Source: Chloroflexota bacterium (lineage in GTDB: Bacteria; Chloroflexota; UBA11872). From it: a stretch of DNA of 64,000 nucleotides. Of this stretch, positions 17,651 to 26,959 are shown one piece after another (the first letter of the stretch is position 1; every line of letters begins with the position of its first letter). Where the stretch lies: NCBI GenBank assembly GCA_022824495.1, contig JAJDZU010000011.1, positions 62,001 to 126,000 on the forward strand, in the 5' to 3' direction. Position numbers and translations under genes: made by a program. The notes under the pieces are model-generated. The model ran no database searches, had not been told where the DNA came from, and was given only the letters and a program-made list of their open reading frames with translations.

Positions 17651-18622
17651 CTACTCCCGGTCCTGCAACCAGCGCCAGGCCCAGCGGACTTGCTTGTCGC
17701 GGTGGGTTGAGGTGCTGGAGTGGTCGAGGAACGGGTAGACGTCGATCTCGCGTGTTTCGCATGTCAGGCGGTTGTACGCGCCGAAGACTGTGGACGGCGG
17801 ACAGATGTCGTCCCACAGCCCAACGCTGACCAGTGCCGGGCAGTTGATGCGGGGAGCCAGGTTCACGACGTCGAAGTAGCTAAGGGTCCGAAAGGTCTCG
17901 TCGTAGCGGTCCGGAAAGGCTCGGCAGTAGGCGGGAATCTCGCCGTAGATGGTCTTCACGAGGCCCGGTGGGCCGGCGATCTGCACCGCGCGCGGGAAGT
18001 CGCACAGGTACGGAACCTCGGGCATGGCCAGCGCGACGCTCGGTTCCAGCGCCGCCGTGGCCAGGGTCAGCCCGCCGCCCTGGCTGATGCCGGTGCAACC
18101 GACGCGGTCGGCGCGCACACGGGGAAGCGACTGGACATAACGCACGGCTCGCACGCAGTCGACGTAGACCCGGCGGTAGTAATAGGTGCCGGGCGACTGG
18201 ATGCCCTGGGTCATCCAGCCGAGGGCGTGGCCGCGGGGATCGGCATCGGGATCGGTGCTAAAGCCGGTCTGGCCGCGCACGTCCACGGCAAACACGACGA
18301 ATCCTTGAAGTGCCCAGGCCGCGGCGTCGAATACGGATCCACGGTTGCCCGTGTAGCCGTGAAAGATCACAAGGCCGGGGAGTTCGGCGTCGCCGTCGGG
18401 GATTAGCAGCGATCCGGCCACTCGCCCCTGGCCGTAGCCGGCGATGGTCACTTCGTGGACGCTGAGGCCTTCGACCGGGTAGTCAACCGGCTCGATGGTG
18501 TTGTCGAATGGGTGGTCCTGTGCGGCCAGGGTTTGCGCCCAGAAATCCTCTAGGTCCGCTGGCGCCGTGGGTGGCGGGACGTAGGCGCGCAGTTCCTCGA
18601 TCGGCCAGTCAATGCTTGGCAT
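17651..18622 (-). CDS. Acetyl-xylan esterase / cephalosporin-C deacetylase-like hydrolase (CE7)
   Basis: Serine esterase of 323 residues with an alpha/beta-hydrolase fold. It shows FHGYTGNRG (oxyanion region), the nucleophile elbow GISQGGG, and a C-terminal DHSSTSTHRD segment carrying the catalytic His. CE7 enzymes remove acetyl groups from sugars and short oligosaccharides. GGAGGGG precedes the ATG by 10 bases. No signal peptide, so it likely deacetylates imported glycans in the cytosol. It converges on the fucosidase gene. Confidence 0.85.
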   Translation of the reverse strand: MPSIDWPIEELRAYVPPPTAPADLEDFWAQTLAAQDHPFDNTIEPVDYPVEGLSVHEVTIAGYGQGRVAGSLLIPDGDAELPGLVIFHGYTGNRGSVFDAAAWALQGFVVFAVDVRGQTGFSTDPDADPRGHALGWMTQGIQSPGTYYYRRVYVDCVRAVRYVQSLPRVRADRVGCTGISQGGGLTLATAALEPSVALAMPEVPYLCDFPRAVQIAGPPGLVKTIYGEIPAYCRAFPDRYDETFRTLSYFDVVNLAPRINCPALVSVGLWDDICPPSTVFGAYNRLTCETREIDVYPFLDHSSTSTHRDKQVRWAWRWLQDRE

Positions 18623-18655
18623 CAGGCGTCATCCCCTCCGTTTGGCGCTTCTCGG

Positions 18656-19099
18656 CTATCCGTGCGCGGCTTCGTGTTGGGCGATCAGTTGTTCGGGCGT
18701 GATTCGAGCAATGACCTCGCCGATCAGGTCCAGCGCCGCCGCCTCGGCCCTGGGAAATCGGACGCAGGACTTGCCCATGTTGAGGCGTTTGCCGGTCTGC
18801 CTGTAGGCGTCCACGAACCAGTCGGTCAACTCGGGGTCGGCGTAGAGACCGTGCAGGTAGACCGAGATGTGGCGTTTCTGAGCGGCCAGGGCGGCCACGC
18901 CCAGCGCCTGGCCGTTGTAGGTGTTGGGGAAGTCTTCGAGCGGGATGGCGTAGCCGATCATCCCGTACTGCATGCACTCCTCGAACCCCTCCGGCAAGTT
19001 GGCCAGGATGACCTCGCGAACCTGCTGGATATCGTCTCGCCGATTCTCGGGGAGTTCGGCCATGTACTCCTCAACCGTGGCTGCTTTGCTGGAGACCAT
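18656..19099 (-). CDS. DUF1801 domain protein
   Basis: Small soluble protein of 147 residues matching the DUF1801 pattern: N-terminal EYMAELPENRRDDIQQVREV, central GMIGYAIPLEDFP and C-terminal MGKSCVRFPRAEA. The family includes YdhG-type proteins whose biochemical role is poorly defined. AAAGGA precedes the ATG. It lies between the esterase and SDR genes on the same strand with short gaps and may be co-transcribed with them. Confidence 0.85.
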   Translation of the reverse strand: MVSSKAATVEEYMAELPENRRDDIQQVREVILANLPEGFEECMQYGMIGYAIPLEDFPNTYNGQALGVAALAAQKRHISVYLHGLYADPELTDWFVDAYRQTGKRLNMGKSCVRFPRAEAAALDLIGEVIARITPEQLIAQHEAAHG

Positions 19100-19117
19100 G
19101 CGCGGAGTCCTTTGGGT

Positions 19118-19879
19118 CTAGAGGCCGATGGCCATGCGGGTGGTGAGGGCGCCGTCGACGTAGAGGGTCTCGCCGTTGACGTAGGAGGCCTCATCGGACG
19201 CGAGGTAGACGACGGCGGCGGCGATTTCGGAGGGCTGGCCGACGCGGCCGGCCGGGATGGTGGTTCCAATCGTTGAGGGGTTGAGGTTCTGGTCGGCGTA
19301 GCGGTCGACCTGGATGGCGCCGGGGGCGATGACGTTGCAGGTGACGCCGTGGGGGGCCAGGGCGAGCGCCAGGGCGCGGGTGAAGCCGTTGATGCCGCCC
19401 TTGGTCCCGGCGTAGACGACGTTCTGCACCAGATGCACGTAACCGTGGACGGAACTGATGTTGATGATGCGGCCGGAGCCGCGCTGGACCATGTGACGGC
19501 CGGCTTCCTGGCTGGCGGCGATCATGGCGATCAGGTTGATGTTGAAGATGTCCAGCCAGTTCTGAGTGTCGCCTTCGAGAAAGTCCTCGCTCAGGGTCCA
19601 ACCGGCGTTGTTGACAAGGATGTCGAGCTGGCCGTAGCGATCGATCGCGCCGGTCACGACGCCGCGGGCGGTGTCGGGATCGCGAAAGTCGGCCTGCGTG
19701 ATTTTGATGTCGGCGCCGTCGGCGCGCAGCTCATCGCGTAACTCCTCGGCTCCGCCGAAGCTGTTGGAGGCCGACACCATCAGCCGGCAGCCTTCCGCCG
19801 CCAGCCGCCGCGCGATGCCCTTGCCAATGCCGGTGCCGCCGCCGGTGACAACGGCGACGCGTCCCTGCAGGTCTGCCAT
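19118..19879 (-). CDS. Short-chain dehydrogenase/reductase (SDR)
   Basis: Classical SDR of 253 residues. The cofactor motif TGGGTGIGKGIARRL, NNAG, catalytic Ser in INISSVHGY, and YAGTKGG (YxxxK) are all present, so the enzyme should be active with NAD(H) or NADP(H). The C-terminal DGALTTRMAIGL is typical of the FabG/glucose-dehydrogenase-like group. Substrate is unknown; neighbours that act on sugars suggest a sugar alcohol or uronate. Confidence 0.9.
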   Translation of the reverse strand: MADLQGRVAVVTGGGTGIGKGIARRLAAEGCRLMVSASNSFGGAEELRDELRADGADIKITQADFRDPDTARGVVTGAIDRYGQLDILVNNAGWTLSEDFLEGDTQNWLDIFNINLIAMIAASQEAGRHMVQRGSGRIINISSVHGYVHLVQNVVYAGTKGGINGFTRALALALAPHGVTCNVIAPGAIQVDRYADQNLNPSTIGTTIPAGRVGQPSEIAAAVVYLASDEASYVNGETLYVDGALTTRMAIGL

Positions 19880-20068
19880 ATTTCCGCTCGTTCCGTCCGC
19901 TGCCTCTCAGTGGTTGCATTCTGGCATTGGATTGGTCTGCGGACCGGAGTCAGTCGCGGCGTGGCTTCCCTGATCCGGGTGACGAAGGCGCGGTGTGGTG
20001 CCAGGCGTTGGCGGCGCAGCAGAGACTTACCTGATGACTTGCGCTGTTCAAGCCTGAGTCATTGGCCT

Positions 20069-21214
20069 CTAGGAGGCTGCTCTGGCGCGTTCGTACTCCC
20101 GGAGCACGCGTTGGGCCACGTCATCCCATTCGTGCCTTCGGGCGAACGCTCGACAGGCAGCACGTGTCGGGGCCTCAGGCAGATCCAGGCATCGCTCAAT
20201 GGCTTCCGCCAGGTTGACGGCATCGGGCGCACACGTAAGCCCGGTTATCCCTTCCTGCACGAGCTGGACAGCAGCGCTCTCGGCGGATCGCACGACCACC
20301 GACGGCGTACCCGCCGCGTTGGCTTCGAGAACCGTGGCCCCCAAGCCCTCGCGCTCCGACGGTAGTACAAGAACGCGGGAGGTCTTGAAGATGCTGTGAA
20401 CCCGCGCTTCGGATATGAAGCCCAGAAAGCTGACGGCGTTGGCGAGGCCGAGCTTTTCAGCCAGCGCAACCAGTGATGGCATTTCGGGTCCGTCGCCTAC
20501 GATGACGATTCGGAGGCCCGGCGAACGGCGGCGCATGATCTGAGAGGCGCGTAGAAGCAAGTCCACTCGCTTGTGTGCCAGGAGACGTCCTACGTACACG
20601 ATGTCCGCTCGTACATCGTGCGGAGCCGCCGCATCAATGGCCGCGAAATCAACGCCGTTGTAGACGATTGAAACCTGCTCGGCAGGTGGGGAGAACTTTG
20701 CTCCTAGCAGTCGGCTGCGAGTGAATTCTGAAATGGCGATGGCGCGTTGGGTGGCGGCGACTGCTGCACTCTCCACCGTGCGGCCCGCGAGTCCTCGCCA
20801 GCCCCAATAGTCCAGCCAGTAGCGGCCCCAGTGTTCGAGCCAGGTGACGAGCATTGGCGTCCGAGTGAGCCGAGCGGCCACTGAGGCCGTCAAGACCGAA
20901 AAATATGGGAAGGAGGCACAGTCAATCACGTCAAACCGGCCAGCAAGGATCGGTCTGGCGACTGCCAAACCGAATTGAAGAGCCTCGGACGCGGATCGTT
21001 TGCCGTCGTCGCGGTAGAGCGGCATCGGTCGACCGACGGAGGTGTAAGTTACTCCCGGCAGTCGTTCGTCGCGCGGCTGGTTTGCCCACCAGGCGAAACT
21101 CACGATGTGAACGTCGTGCCGCGGAGCGAGCCGACGACCGATCTCGAAGTAGCGTCGCTCCGCGCCGCCTTTGACGTAGGGGTACACGGCGTCGTAAACG
21201 AGCGCAATCTTCAT
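20069..21214 (-). CDS. Glycosyltransferase family 4
   Basis: GT-B fold retaining glycosyltransferase of 381 residues. The N-terminal domain begins with IALVYDAVYPYVKGGAERR (acceptor-side glycine-rich loop), and the C-terminal donor domain shows VYVGRLLAHKRVDLLLRA and the EX7E motif within SEREGLGATVLEANAAG. It is probably cytosolic or membrane-associated and adds a hexose to a lipid-linked glycan. It is divergent from the GT2 gene and belongs to the 20-26 kb surface-glycan set. Confidence 0.9.
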   Translation of the reverse strand: MKIALVYDAVYPYVKGGAERRYFEIGRRLAPRHDVHIVSFAWWANQPRDERLPGVTYTSVGRPMPLYRDDGKRSASEALQFGLAVARPILAGRFDVIDCASFPYFSVLTASVAARLTRTPMLVTWLEHWGRYWLDYWGWRGLAGRTVESAAVAATQRAIAISEFTRSRLLGAKFSPPAEQVSIVYNGVDFAAIDAAAPHDVRADIVYVGRLLAHKRVDLLLRASQIMRRRSPGLRIVIVGDGPEMPSLVALAEKLGLANAVSFLGFISEARVHSIFKTSRVLVLPSEREGLGATVLEANAAGTPSVVVRSAESAAVQLVQEGITGLTCAPDAVNLAEAIERCLDLPEAPTRAACRAFARRHEWDDVAQRVLREYERARAAS

Positions 21215-21349
21215 ATCGCTTTGCGCTCGGCCGGCTCCCGCGTCGATTGAGCGATTTCGTATCCTACACCGCTCCGGGCCATGTCACTTTAGGTGCGGGC
21301 ACTCGGCGGCATGACGGGCGATGGGTCCGTTCACTATGAGAGACCGTGC

Positions 21350-22504
21350 ATGAACGCCACCAAGCCCGACGCAGCGAGACCCACCGCCGAACGCGTCAGC
21401 GTTGTGCTGCCGTGCCTCAATGAAGCTGCCACGATTGGCGCGAGCGTTGCCAAGGCGCTTCGGGGGATTGAGCAGGGTGGGCTAGCGGGCGAAGTGGTGG
21501 TGGCCGACAACGGATCGACCGACGGTTCGGACACGATCGCCGAAGAGGCGGGCGCGCGCGTCGTGTATGCGCCGGTTCGAGGCTACGGGGCCGCGCTGCG
21601 CAGAGGATTCGCCGCGGCAAAGTACGACATCTTGATTATGGCCGATGCCGACGACACGTATGACCTGGAAAACCTGGCCGCGGTCGTGGCGCCCCTGTCG
21701 GCCGGCGCCGACCTCGCATTGGCTAATCGCTTCGCCGACATCAGCGATGGTGCGATGCCCTGGCTGCATCGCCGAATTGGGACGCCGTCGATCAACCTGC
21801 TTCTTCGGCTGGCCTATGGCGTGCGCGTTGGGGACAGTCAAAGCGGATATCGGGCGATCCGACGACGCAAGCTCGATCAGCTGGACTTGCACTCCGACGG
21901 AATGGAATTGGCTTCGGAGATGTTGATCAAGGCTTCGCGTCTCGGGCTGGGAATCGCTGAGGCGCCCTCCACGTATGGAGTGCGTCGCGGTGAGTCCAAA
22001 CTACGCAGCCTGCGCGATGGATGGCGTCACCTGCGGCTGATCTTGCTGCTGGCGCCAACACTTGTGTTTCTGGTTCCCGGCCTGTTCCTCATGTTGCTCG
22101 GGCTGCTGACATTCATCGTTGGATTCGGACTCGGGGGCGCGGTCGAAGTTGGTGCCCTGCGCTGGCAGCCGGTGTTCGCCGGCCCGATATTCGTCGTGCT
22201 CGGAGCCAACGCGCTGGGTATGTGGCTCATTGGGCACGCGCGCCTTGTGCGCCGCGGGCTCGCCAGCCCCTCAAGGCGGCACCTCTGGACACAGAATCCG
22301 CGCTGGCTGGAGATGTCACTGATTGGTGGTTCACTCATTGCACTCGTCGGCGTGGGCATCGATCTGTACTTGTTCAATCAGTGGGTTGCCGCAAGCGTTA
22401 GCTCTTCCTTGGCGCCGCAACTTGCTGCACTGGCACAGACGTTGATCATCGTGGGCGCGAACACTGTGCTCCTCGGATTCCTGAGTGCGTCGAGCGATAT
22501 CTAG
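21350..22504 (+). CDS. Glycosyltransferase family 2, polyprenyl-phosphate-sugar synthase type
   Basis: GT-A enzyme of about 384 residues resembling dolichol-phosphate-mannose/glucose synthases. N-terminal VVLPCLNEAATIGASV, DNGSTDGSD, and the metal-binding MADADDTYD are present, followed by acceptor-side SDGMELASEMLIKA. Three or four C-terminal membrane helices (from about residue 220) anchor it. ATG 21350 fits the family start; GTG 21293 would add 19 unlike residues. It overlaps the next gene by 20 bases, so it probably supplies the lipid-phosphate sugar donor used by that polytopic transferase. Confidence 0.87.
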   Translation: MNATKPDAARPTAERVSVVLPCLNEAATIGASVAKALRGIEQGGLAGEVVVADNGSTDGSDTIAEEAGARVVYAPVRGYGAALRRGFAAAKYDILIMADADDTYDLENLAAVVAPLSAGADLALANRFADISDGAMPWLHRRIGTPSINLLLRLAYGVRVGDSQSGYRAIRRRKLDQLDLHSDGMELASEMLIKASRLGLGIAEAPSTYGVRRGESKLRSLRDGWRHLRLILLLAPTLVFLVPGLFLMLLGLLTFIVGFGLGGAVEVGALRWQPVFAGPIFVVLGANALGMWLIGHARLVRRGLASPSRRHLWTQNPRWLEMSLIGGSLIALVGVGIDLYLFNQWVAASVSSSLAPQLAALAQTLIIVGANTVLLGFLSASSDI

Positions 22505-24662
22505 CTTTTCGGCGGTACTGGCCGTTCTGGCCGGTGCGGTTCTTGCAGGCGGTCGTGTCGCGAGCGGCCCTCCATCGGTCAGCTGGTTCGTGGCTGCGGC
22601 TGTTGGGGCGGTACTGCTCGGCTACCTCGGGCGCCGAGAGCAATTGCACGGCAGCCGACTCCTGGCGGCGACAGTGCCGGCTGGTGTCGTCATCGTGGCC
22701 ATGTATGCCTCCGACGGAGTCACACACTTTCTTGGCGTGACGTCGGATCTGGGGATGCTGCTCGCCGTTGGGCATGCGGCACTTGTGGTTTATCTCCAGC
22801 ACCCGCCGATGGCGCAGCGCTTTTTGACGACCGGTGCTCTGGGCGGACTTACGGGAGCAGCGTGCGCGTCACTGTTGGGACTCGTCCTTTTTGGCGGGAG
22901 TGCAGGAGCTTGGGCACTTGGGCTGGGCTGGGCCACCGGCATCGCTGTAGGCGGCTTCCTGGGAGTGCCGTCGCGAGGGAATGAACCGCGCGAGCCCAGA
23001 AGAGTTCCGCTGTCCGCGCTTCCGCTCCTGGGGGCTTGGATCATGGCTGTAATCGCGAGCTTTCCTGCGGCACCGCGCCACGAACTGGCCACATCCGCGG
23101 GAGCGCAAGTACTGGGTGGACTGCTCGCACTGATGCTCGTGGGAGTTTCGGTCGCACTCGCCCTGGCGGAACGCCGCGAGCCTGGCGCCTCGGCGCTTGA
23201 GGCCATCCGGCTCGCGGCACGGATGAATGTACGCGCGGTCACCCCTCTCTCGCTCCTCCTCATCGGCGCTCTGCAGGCCGCTTCATATTCCGCTGTCACG
23301 ATGGACGATCTTGTCCACTTCTGGCTCGTGGCGGACTCTTTGGCCTGGGAAGGCACCTACCTGTTTTTCAGCGATCGAACTGACCTGCCAGTCTTTCCCA
23401 TGATGCTTCTCATCTCTTTTGGCTTGTTTGGGCACACCTATCCCGCCGCGCTTGCCCCGCTGTTCGTTGCGAACCTGTTCCTTCCCCTCGCTATCTTCGG
23501 AGCGGCCAGGGCGTTCGAGGTGAGCCGAACGGTCGCCTATGTCGTCGCGGTTTTGAGTGTGGTTTTTCCTTTGATCCAGGTATACAGCCTGGGCGCGGTT
23601 GAGCCCGATCCGATTTTCATTCTGCTGCTGGCTATCTCTATCCTGGTCGTTGGCCGCGTCGTCAAGTCTCCCGAGAGGCGCGGATGGGCTCTGCTGCTTG
23701 GATTACTCGCGGGACTTGTGGCGACAACGCGTCCCGAGGGACCGCTCTATGCAGCTTGTTTCCTCCTCGGAGCAGTGATCGCCACACGACGGGCGGTGAC
23801 GGGTCTTGCTGTGGTCAGCGCGGTTGCCCTCGTTGCTCCGTTTGTCATCTACGTTTACAACGGGCTAGGCAGGCCGTGGCCGACGGCAAGTCAGTCGTTT
23901 TCGCTGGTCAATCTCAGCGAAAATGCCGGTGTGATTGGTTCTACAACCTGGGGATCCGCCGCGCGCGTCGTCCTCATGGATGACATTCGTTTCGCGGTTC
24001 TGATCAGTGCGATTCTCATGCTGTTTGGCCTCGGTGCCGCTACGCTGACGAACCATTATCCAGGGTTAGTCTTGATTCCGACTGGGGCTGTGGTAAATGT
24101 AGTCGTGACTATGGGCCTGGGAGAACAGACGTTTCGACCTGGAGAACTAAGCGAGTTTGTACGCCACATAGCCTATCCAATGCCAATTGTTGCTGTCATG
24201 GTCGCCTTGGGATTAGTGTCCGCGTCAAGATTCCTTAGATTAGGCATGAATGCAAGGCTGATTGCAAGTTCCATTTCGGTAGCTGCGGCTGTGTATCTGG
24301 GAGCTGGGAGTCTCTATTTGCTTGGTACGCCTGAGGAGTATTTCCATGGAAACAACACCGGTAGTCTGCTCACCTCTCAGACTTATGTGAATGTGCCGGA
24401 GCTTTGGAAAACGCCGTTTGAGCTTCCATGTTTAGTATGCCCTGAATCTGATGATTGGGATTTCATGGAGTTTCGAGCCAGTCTCTTTGAGGCGTATTTG
24501 CCATTCGATAGTCACAGCGATTCAGCAGGGACGTCCTATCAGACGCTGACGGCGGCATTGGCTGCTGCCGGGCTAGCGGTGAGTCTTCTTGCTGGCGGAT
24601 CGGACTCAGGGCTGCTGTCACGGAGCGGAGTCGTGCGCCCGCCACGCCGTCGTTTGCAATAG
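22485..24662 (+). CDS. Polytopic membrane glycosyltransferase (GT39/GT83-like) candidate
   Basis: Integral membrane protein of 725 residues with an extended N-terminal hydrophobic region and a second multi-helix half. The loop AVTMDDLVHFWLVADSLAW contains an acidic pair after a membrane helix, as in GT-C enzymes that use polyprenyl-phosphate sugars. A C-terminal extracytoplasmic region carries four Cys near LPCLVCPESDDWDF. The GTG start overlaps the GT2 gene by 20 bases. From about 24.06 to 24.55 kb the DNA becomes noticeably AT-richer than the rest of the gene. Assignment rests on topology, the loop and context. Confidence 0.6.
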   Translation: MRRAISSFSAVLAVLAGAVLAGGRVASGPPSVSWFVAAAVGAVLLGYLGRREQLHGSRLLAATVPAGVVIVAMYASDGVTHFLGVTSDLGMLLAVGHAALVVYLQHPPMAQRFLTTGALGGLTGAACASLLGLVLFGGSAGAWALGLGWATGIAVGGFLGVPSRGNEPREPRRVPLSALPLLGAWIMAVIASFPAAPRHELATSAGAQVLGGLLALMLVGVSVALALAERREPGASALEAIRLAARMNVRAVTPLSLLLIGALQAASYSAVTMDDLVHFWLVADSLAWEGTYLFFSDRTDLPVFPMMLLISFGLFGHTYPAALAPLFVANLFLPLAIFGAARAFEVSRTVAYVVAVLSVVFPLIQVYSLGAVEPDPIFILLLAISILVVGRVVKSPERRGWALLLGLLAGLVATTRPEGPLYAACFLLGAVIATRRAVTGLAVVSAVALVAPFVIYVYNGLGRPWPTASQSFSLVNLSENAGVIGSTTWGSAARVVLMDDIRFAVLISAILMLFGLGAATLTNHYPGLVLIPTGAVVNVVVTMGLGEQTFRPGELSEFVRHIAYPMPIVAVMVALGLVSASRFLRLGMNARLIASSISVAAAVYLGAGSLYLLGTPEEYFHGNNTGSLLTSQTYVNVPELWKTPFELPCLVCPESDDWDFMEFRASLFEAYLPFDSHSDSAGTSYQTLTAALAAAGLAVSLLAGGSDSGLLSRSGVVRPPRRRLQ

Positions 24663-26000
24663 GATCGCGACCGCGATCATGAGTACTAGCGCCATGGCGC
24701 CGGCGGAGGTCGCGAGCACTTGCGCAAACCCCAATCCAGTCGAGACGCCAAAGGCGTAGATCGCCGTCTGGCCGAGTGCGATCGGGCCGACTACCAGCGC
24801 AATCCGAGTCCATCCGGCCGCGACTACTATCGAGATCAGGAACAGGGCGTACGTAAGCAAGGTCGAACCCAGAATGTATGTCTGCATAAGTTGAGTGTCC
24901 ATGGAATAGCTCGACCCGACGAGCACTGTATGTAGAAGTTCGGGCGAGGATAGGCCAGCCACGGCGCCACCCGCGCAGATAGCGGTGATGGTTCCAAAGC
25001 TGCCGGCAACCATTCGTTTCTCAAGTCGACGCCTGATGAACATGCTTCGGTAGCGTGGAAGAATCAGCAGCGTGATCACGAAGCCGGCGTAGAACACGAT
25101 CCGGCCGGCAAGCGTGGCCGCCGAGAAGGCCTGAAGGTCTGCGTCGTGAAGACGGGTGTTAGCAACTACGATGTCTATGGCTTGCACGCCATAGACGGCT
25201 AGCATTGCTGGTACGGCGCGCGACTCATGCGCCAGCGCCGACCATAGGTTGTCGCGTATTCCCAAGCTGCCGCCAAACCGCTGACGCAGCATCCAGACGC
25301 CGAGTGCCAGGGCACCGCCAATGCCCAGGGGAAATCCGGCCGTGGCACCATCCACACCAAATCCGCCAACTACTAAAGCGATCGAAACGAGCAGTCGAAT
25401 GGAAACTTCAGCCAAGACGACGATTCCCAGGGCCGTAAAGTCGCCTGAGCCCTGAAGTACACCGCGATGGGCCGCGAGCCACACTGACATGATCAGGCTT
25501 GCGCATATCCAGAGCGCGACGGCGGTTCCGTCAAAACCAAAGAACTGACCCACGGCTTCCCGAAATATAAAGGTGACGGCGGCAATGGCGGCCAAGGGTA
25601 TCCCTCCACCAATCGCGGCATGTGCAGCGAAAGCACCCAACTGATCCGACTTACCTTCGGCACTCATGCGAACCGAACCATTGGCGACAGCCGCCTGAAA
25701 TGCGTTGGCAGGAAAGACAACAATTGCCATTGCGGAAACAATGGCAAGGACTGCCGCGAATTGGCGCGGCTCGAGCAGTCGTGCCATCGCAAGTTGATAG
25801 AGAAAAGCCAGTACATTGGCGGCCATTGCCATTGCAACAAACAGGGTTGACTGAAGGGTAAACTGGTCGTGCGTTGAAGGCTGAATAGAATCTTCCTTGT
25901 TGGTTGGCAACTCGCGATTAACTTCTAGCCCAAGGCAACTGTAGGGCGGTGTGAGATCGGCATCTGAGTTGCGTACCACAATGGCCGTGCACGGAGTCAT
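24618..26000 (-). CDS. Polysaccharide flippase (Wzx/MATE-like)
   Basis: Membrane protein of up to 460 residues with about 12-14 helices. The first-helix region (NVLAFLYQLAMARLLEPRQFAAVLAI) is characteristic of the polysaccharide-biosynthesis (Wzx-like) MVF superfamily. It would move lipid-linked oligosaccharide across the membrane. The first 45-50 residues are hydrophilic and unlike the family, so the true start may be internal. It overlaps the convergent membrane transferase gene by 45 bases and completes the glycan set. Confidence 0.82.
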   Translation of the reverse strand: MTPCTAIVVRNSDADLTPPYSCLGLEVNRELPTNKEDSIQPSTHDQFTLQSTLFVAMAMAANVLAFLYQLAMARLLEPRQFAAVLAIVSAMAIVVFPANAFQAAVANGSVRMSAEGKSDQLGAFAAHAAIGGGIPLAAIAAVTFIFREAVGQFFGFDGTAVALWICASLIMSVWLAAHRGVLQGSGDFTALGIVVLAEVSIRLLVSIALVVGGFGVDGATAGFPLGIGGALALGVWMLRQRFGGSLGIRDNLWSALAHESRAVPAMLAVYGVQAIDIVVANTRLHDADLQAFSAATLAGRIVFYAGFVITLLILPRYRSMFIRRRLEKRMVAGSFGTITAICAGGAVAGLSSPELLHTVLVGSSYSMDTQLMQTYILGSTLLTYALFLISIVVAAGWTRIALVVGPIALGQTAIYAFGVSTGLGFAQVLATSAGAMALVLMIAVAILLQTTAWRAHDSAP

Positions 26001-26197
26001 CCCCTAGGGCCTCGGCACGCTTGCAGGTCGCTAGGGGCGTCCCACGACTCAAGTAGGTGTGCGGGTTCATGTCAGAGATGGCGCGTATTCTGTCACTGAG
26101 ACACTTTGAGGCTGGTCGAGTCGAGTTCAAGTTACGGTATCTCGACCGGGCACGGGGCAGCGATCAGGGCGGCGTGAGTCAGCGTAGGGAGTGTTGG

Positions 26198-26959
26198 ATG
26201 AATCGAGCAGGCGCCGTTTTTCTGATGTTCGGAGTATTGGGCGCGGCGCTGTTGGCTCTGGCGTGCGGGGCTTCGATCAGCAGAACGGGCGGTGTCGATG
26301 GCGGTCGCGATAGTGCTTTTGCCGAGCGGCGTTCGCAGCTCATGGCTGAAATCCGGGCGTCGGATCGCGAGATTTCGGAGCCGGTGCTGGCGGCGGTGGA
26401 ACGGGTTGAGCGGCACCGGTTTGTGCTGCCGGAGAATGTGGACGAGGCGTATGAGAACCGGCCGCTGCCGATCGGCGAGGGGCAGACGATCTCGCAGCCG
26501 CTGATCGTGGCGATGATGACGGAGGCGCTGGGCATTTCACCCGGTGACCGGGTGCTGGAAATCGGCACTGGATCGGGGTACCAGGCGGCGGTGTTGGCGG
26601 AGATGGGGGCCAAGGTCTACAGCGTGGAGATCATTCCGGCGTTGGCCGAGTGGGCGGAGAAGAACCTGCGGGGCGCTGGATATGAGGACGTTAAGCAGCG
26701 TACGGACGACGGGTATTTCGGCTGGGAGGACGAGGCGCCCTTTGACGGCATTATCGTGACGGCCGCGCCCGACCACGTACCACAGCCCTTGATCCGGCAG
26801 CTCAAGGTGGGTGGGCGGATGATCGTGCCGGTGGGGCCGCCGGGTTTCTACCAGACGCTGTGGAAGATCGAGCAGACGGCGGATGGGGTGGTGGCCGAGA
26901 ACCTGGGGCTGGTGCGATTCGTTCCGCTTACCGGGGAGATGTCTGCCGAGGATCCCTAG
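26198..26959 (+). CDS. pcm: Protein-L-isoaspartate O-methyltransferase with N-terminal export signal
   Basis: SAM-dependent repair enzyme of 253 residues methylating isoaspartyl residues. The core is intact: GQTISQPLIVAMMTEAL, VLEIGTGSGYQAAVLAEMG, and TDDGYFGWEDEAPFDGIIVT. The start at ATG 26198 is supported by AGGGAG upstream and gives residues 1-23 with a basic tip, a hydrophobic core and an acceptable lipobox ending ALLALAC, so the product looks like a secreted lipoprotein; most Pcm enzymes are cytosolic. The end overlaps the convergent SpeE-like gene by 32 bases. A close paralogue lies at 29343-30047. Confidence 0.85.
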   Translation: MNRAGAVFLMFGVLGAALLALACGASISRTGGVDGGRDSAFAERRSQLMAEIRASDREISEPVLAAVERVERHRFVLPENVDEAYENRPLPIGEGQTISQPLIVAMMTEALGISPGDRVLEIGTGSGYQAAVLAEMGAKVYSVEIIPALAEWAEKNLRGAGYEDVKQRTDDGYFGWEDEAPFDGIIVTAAPDHVPQPLIRQLKVGGRMIVPVGPPGFYQTLWKIEQTADGVVAENLGLVRFVPLTGEMSAEDP

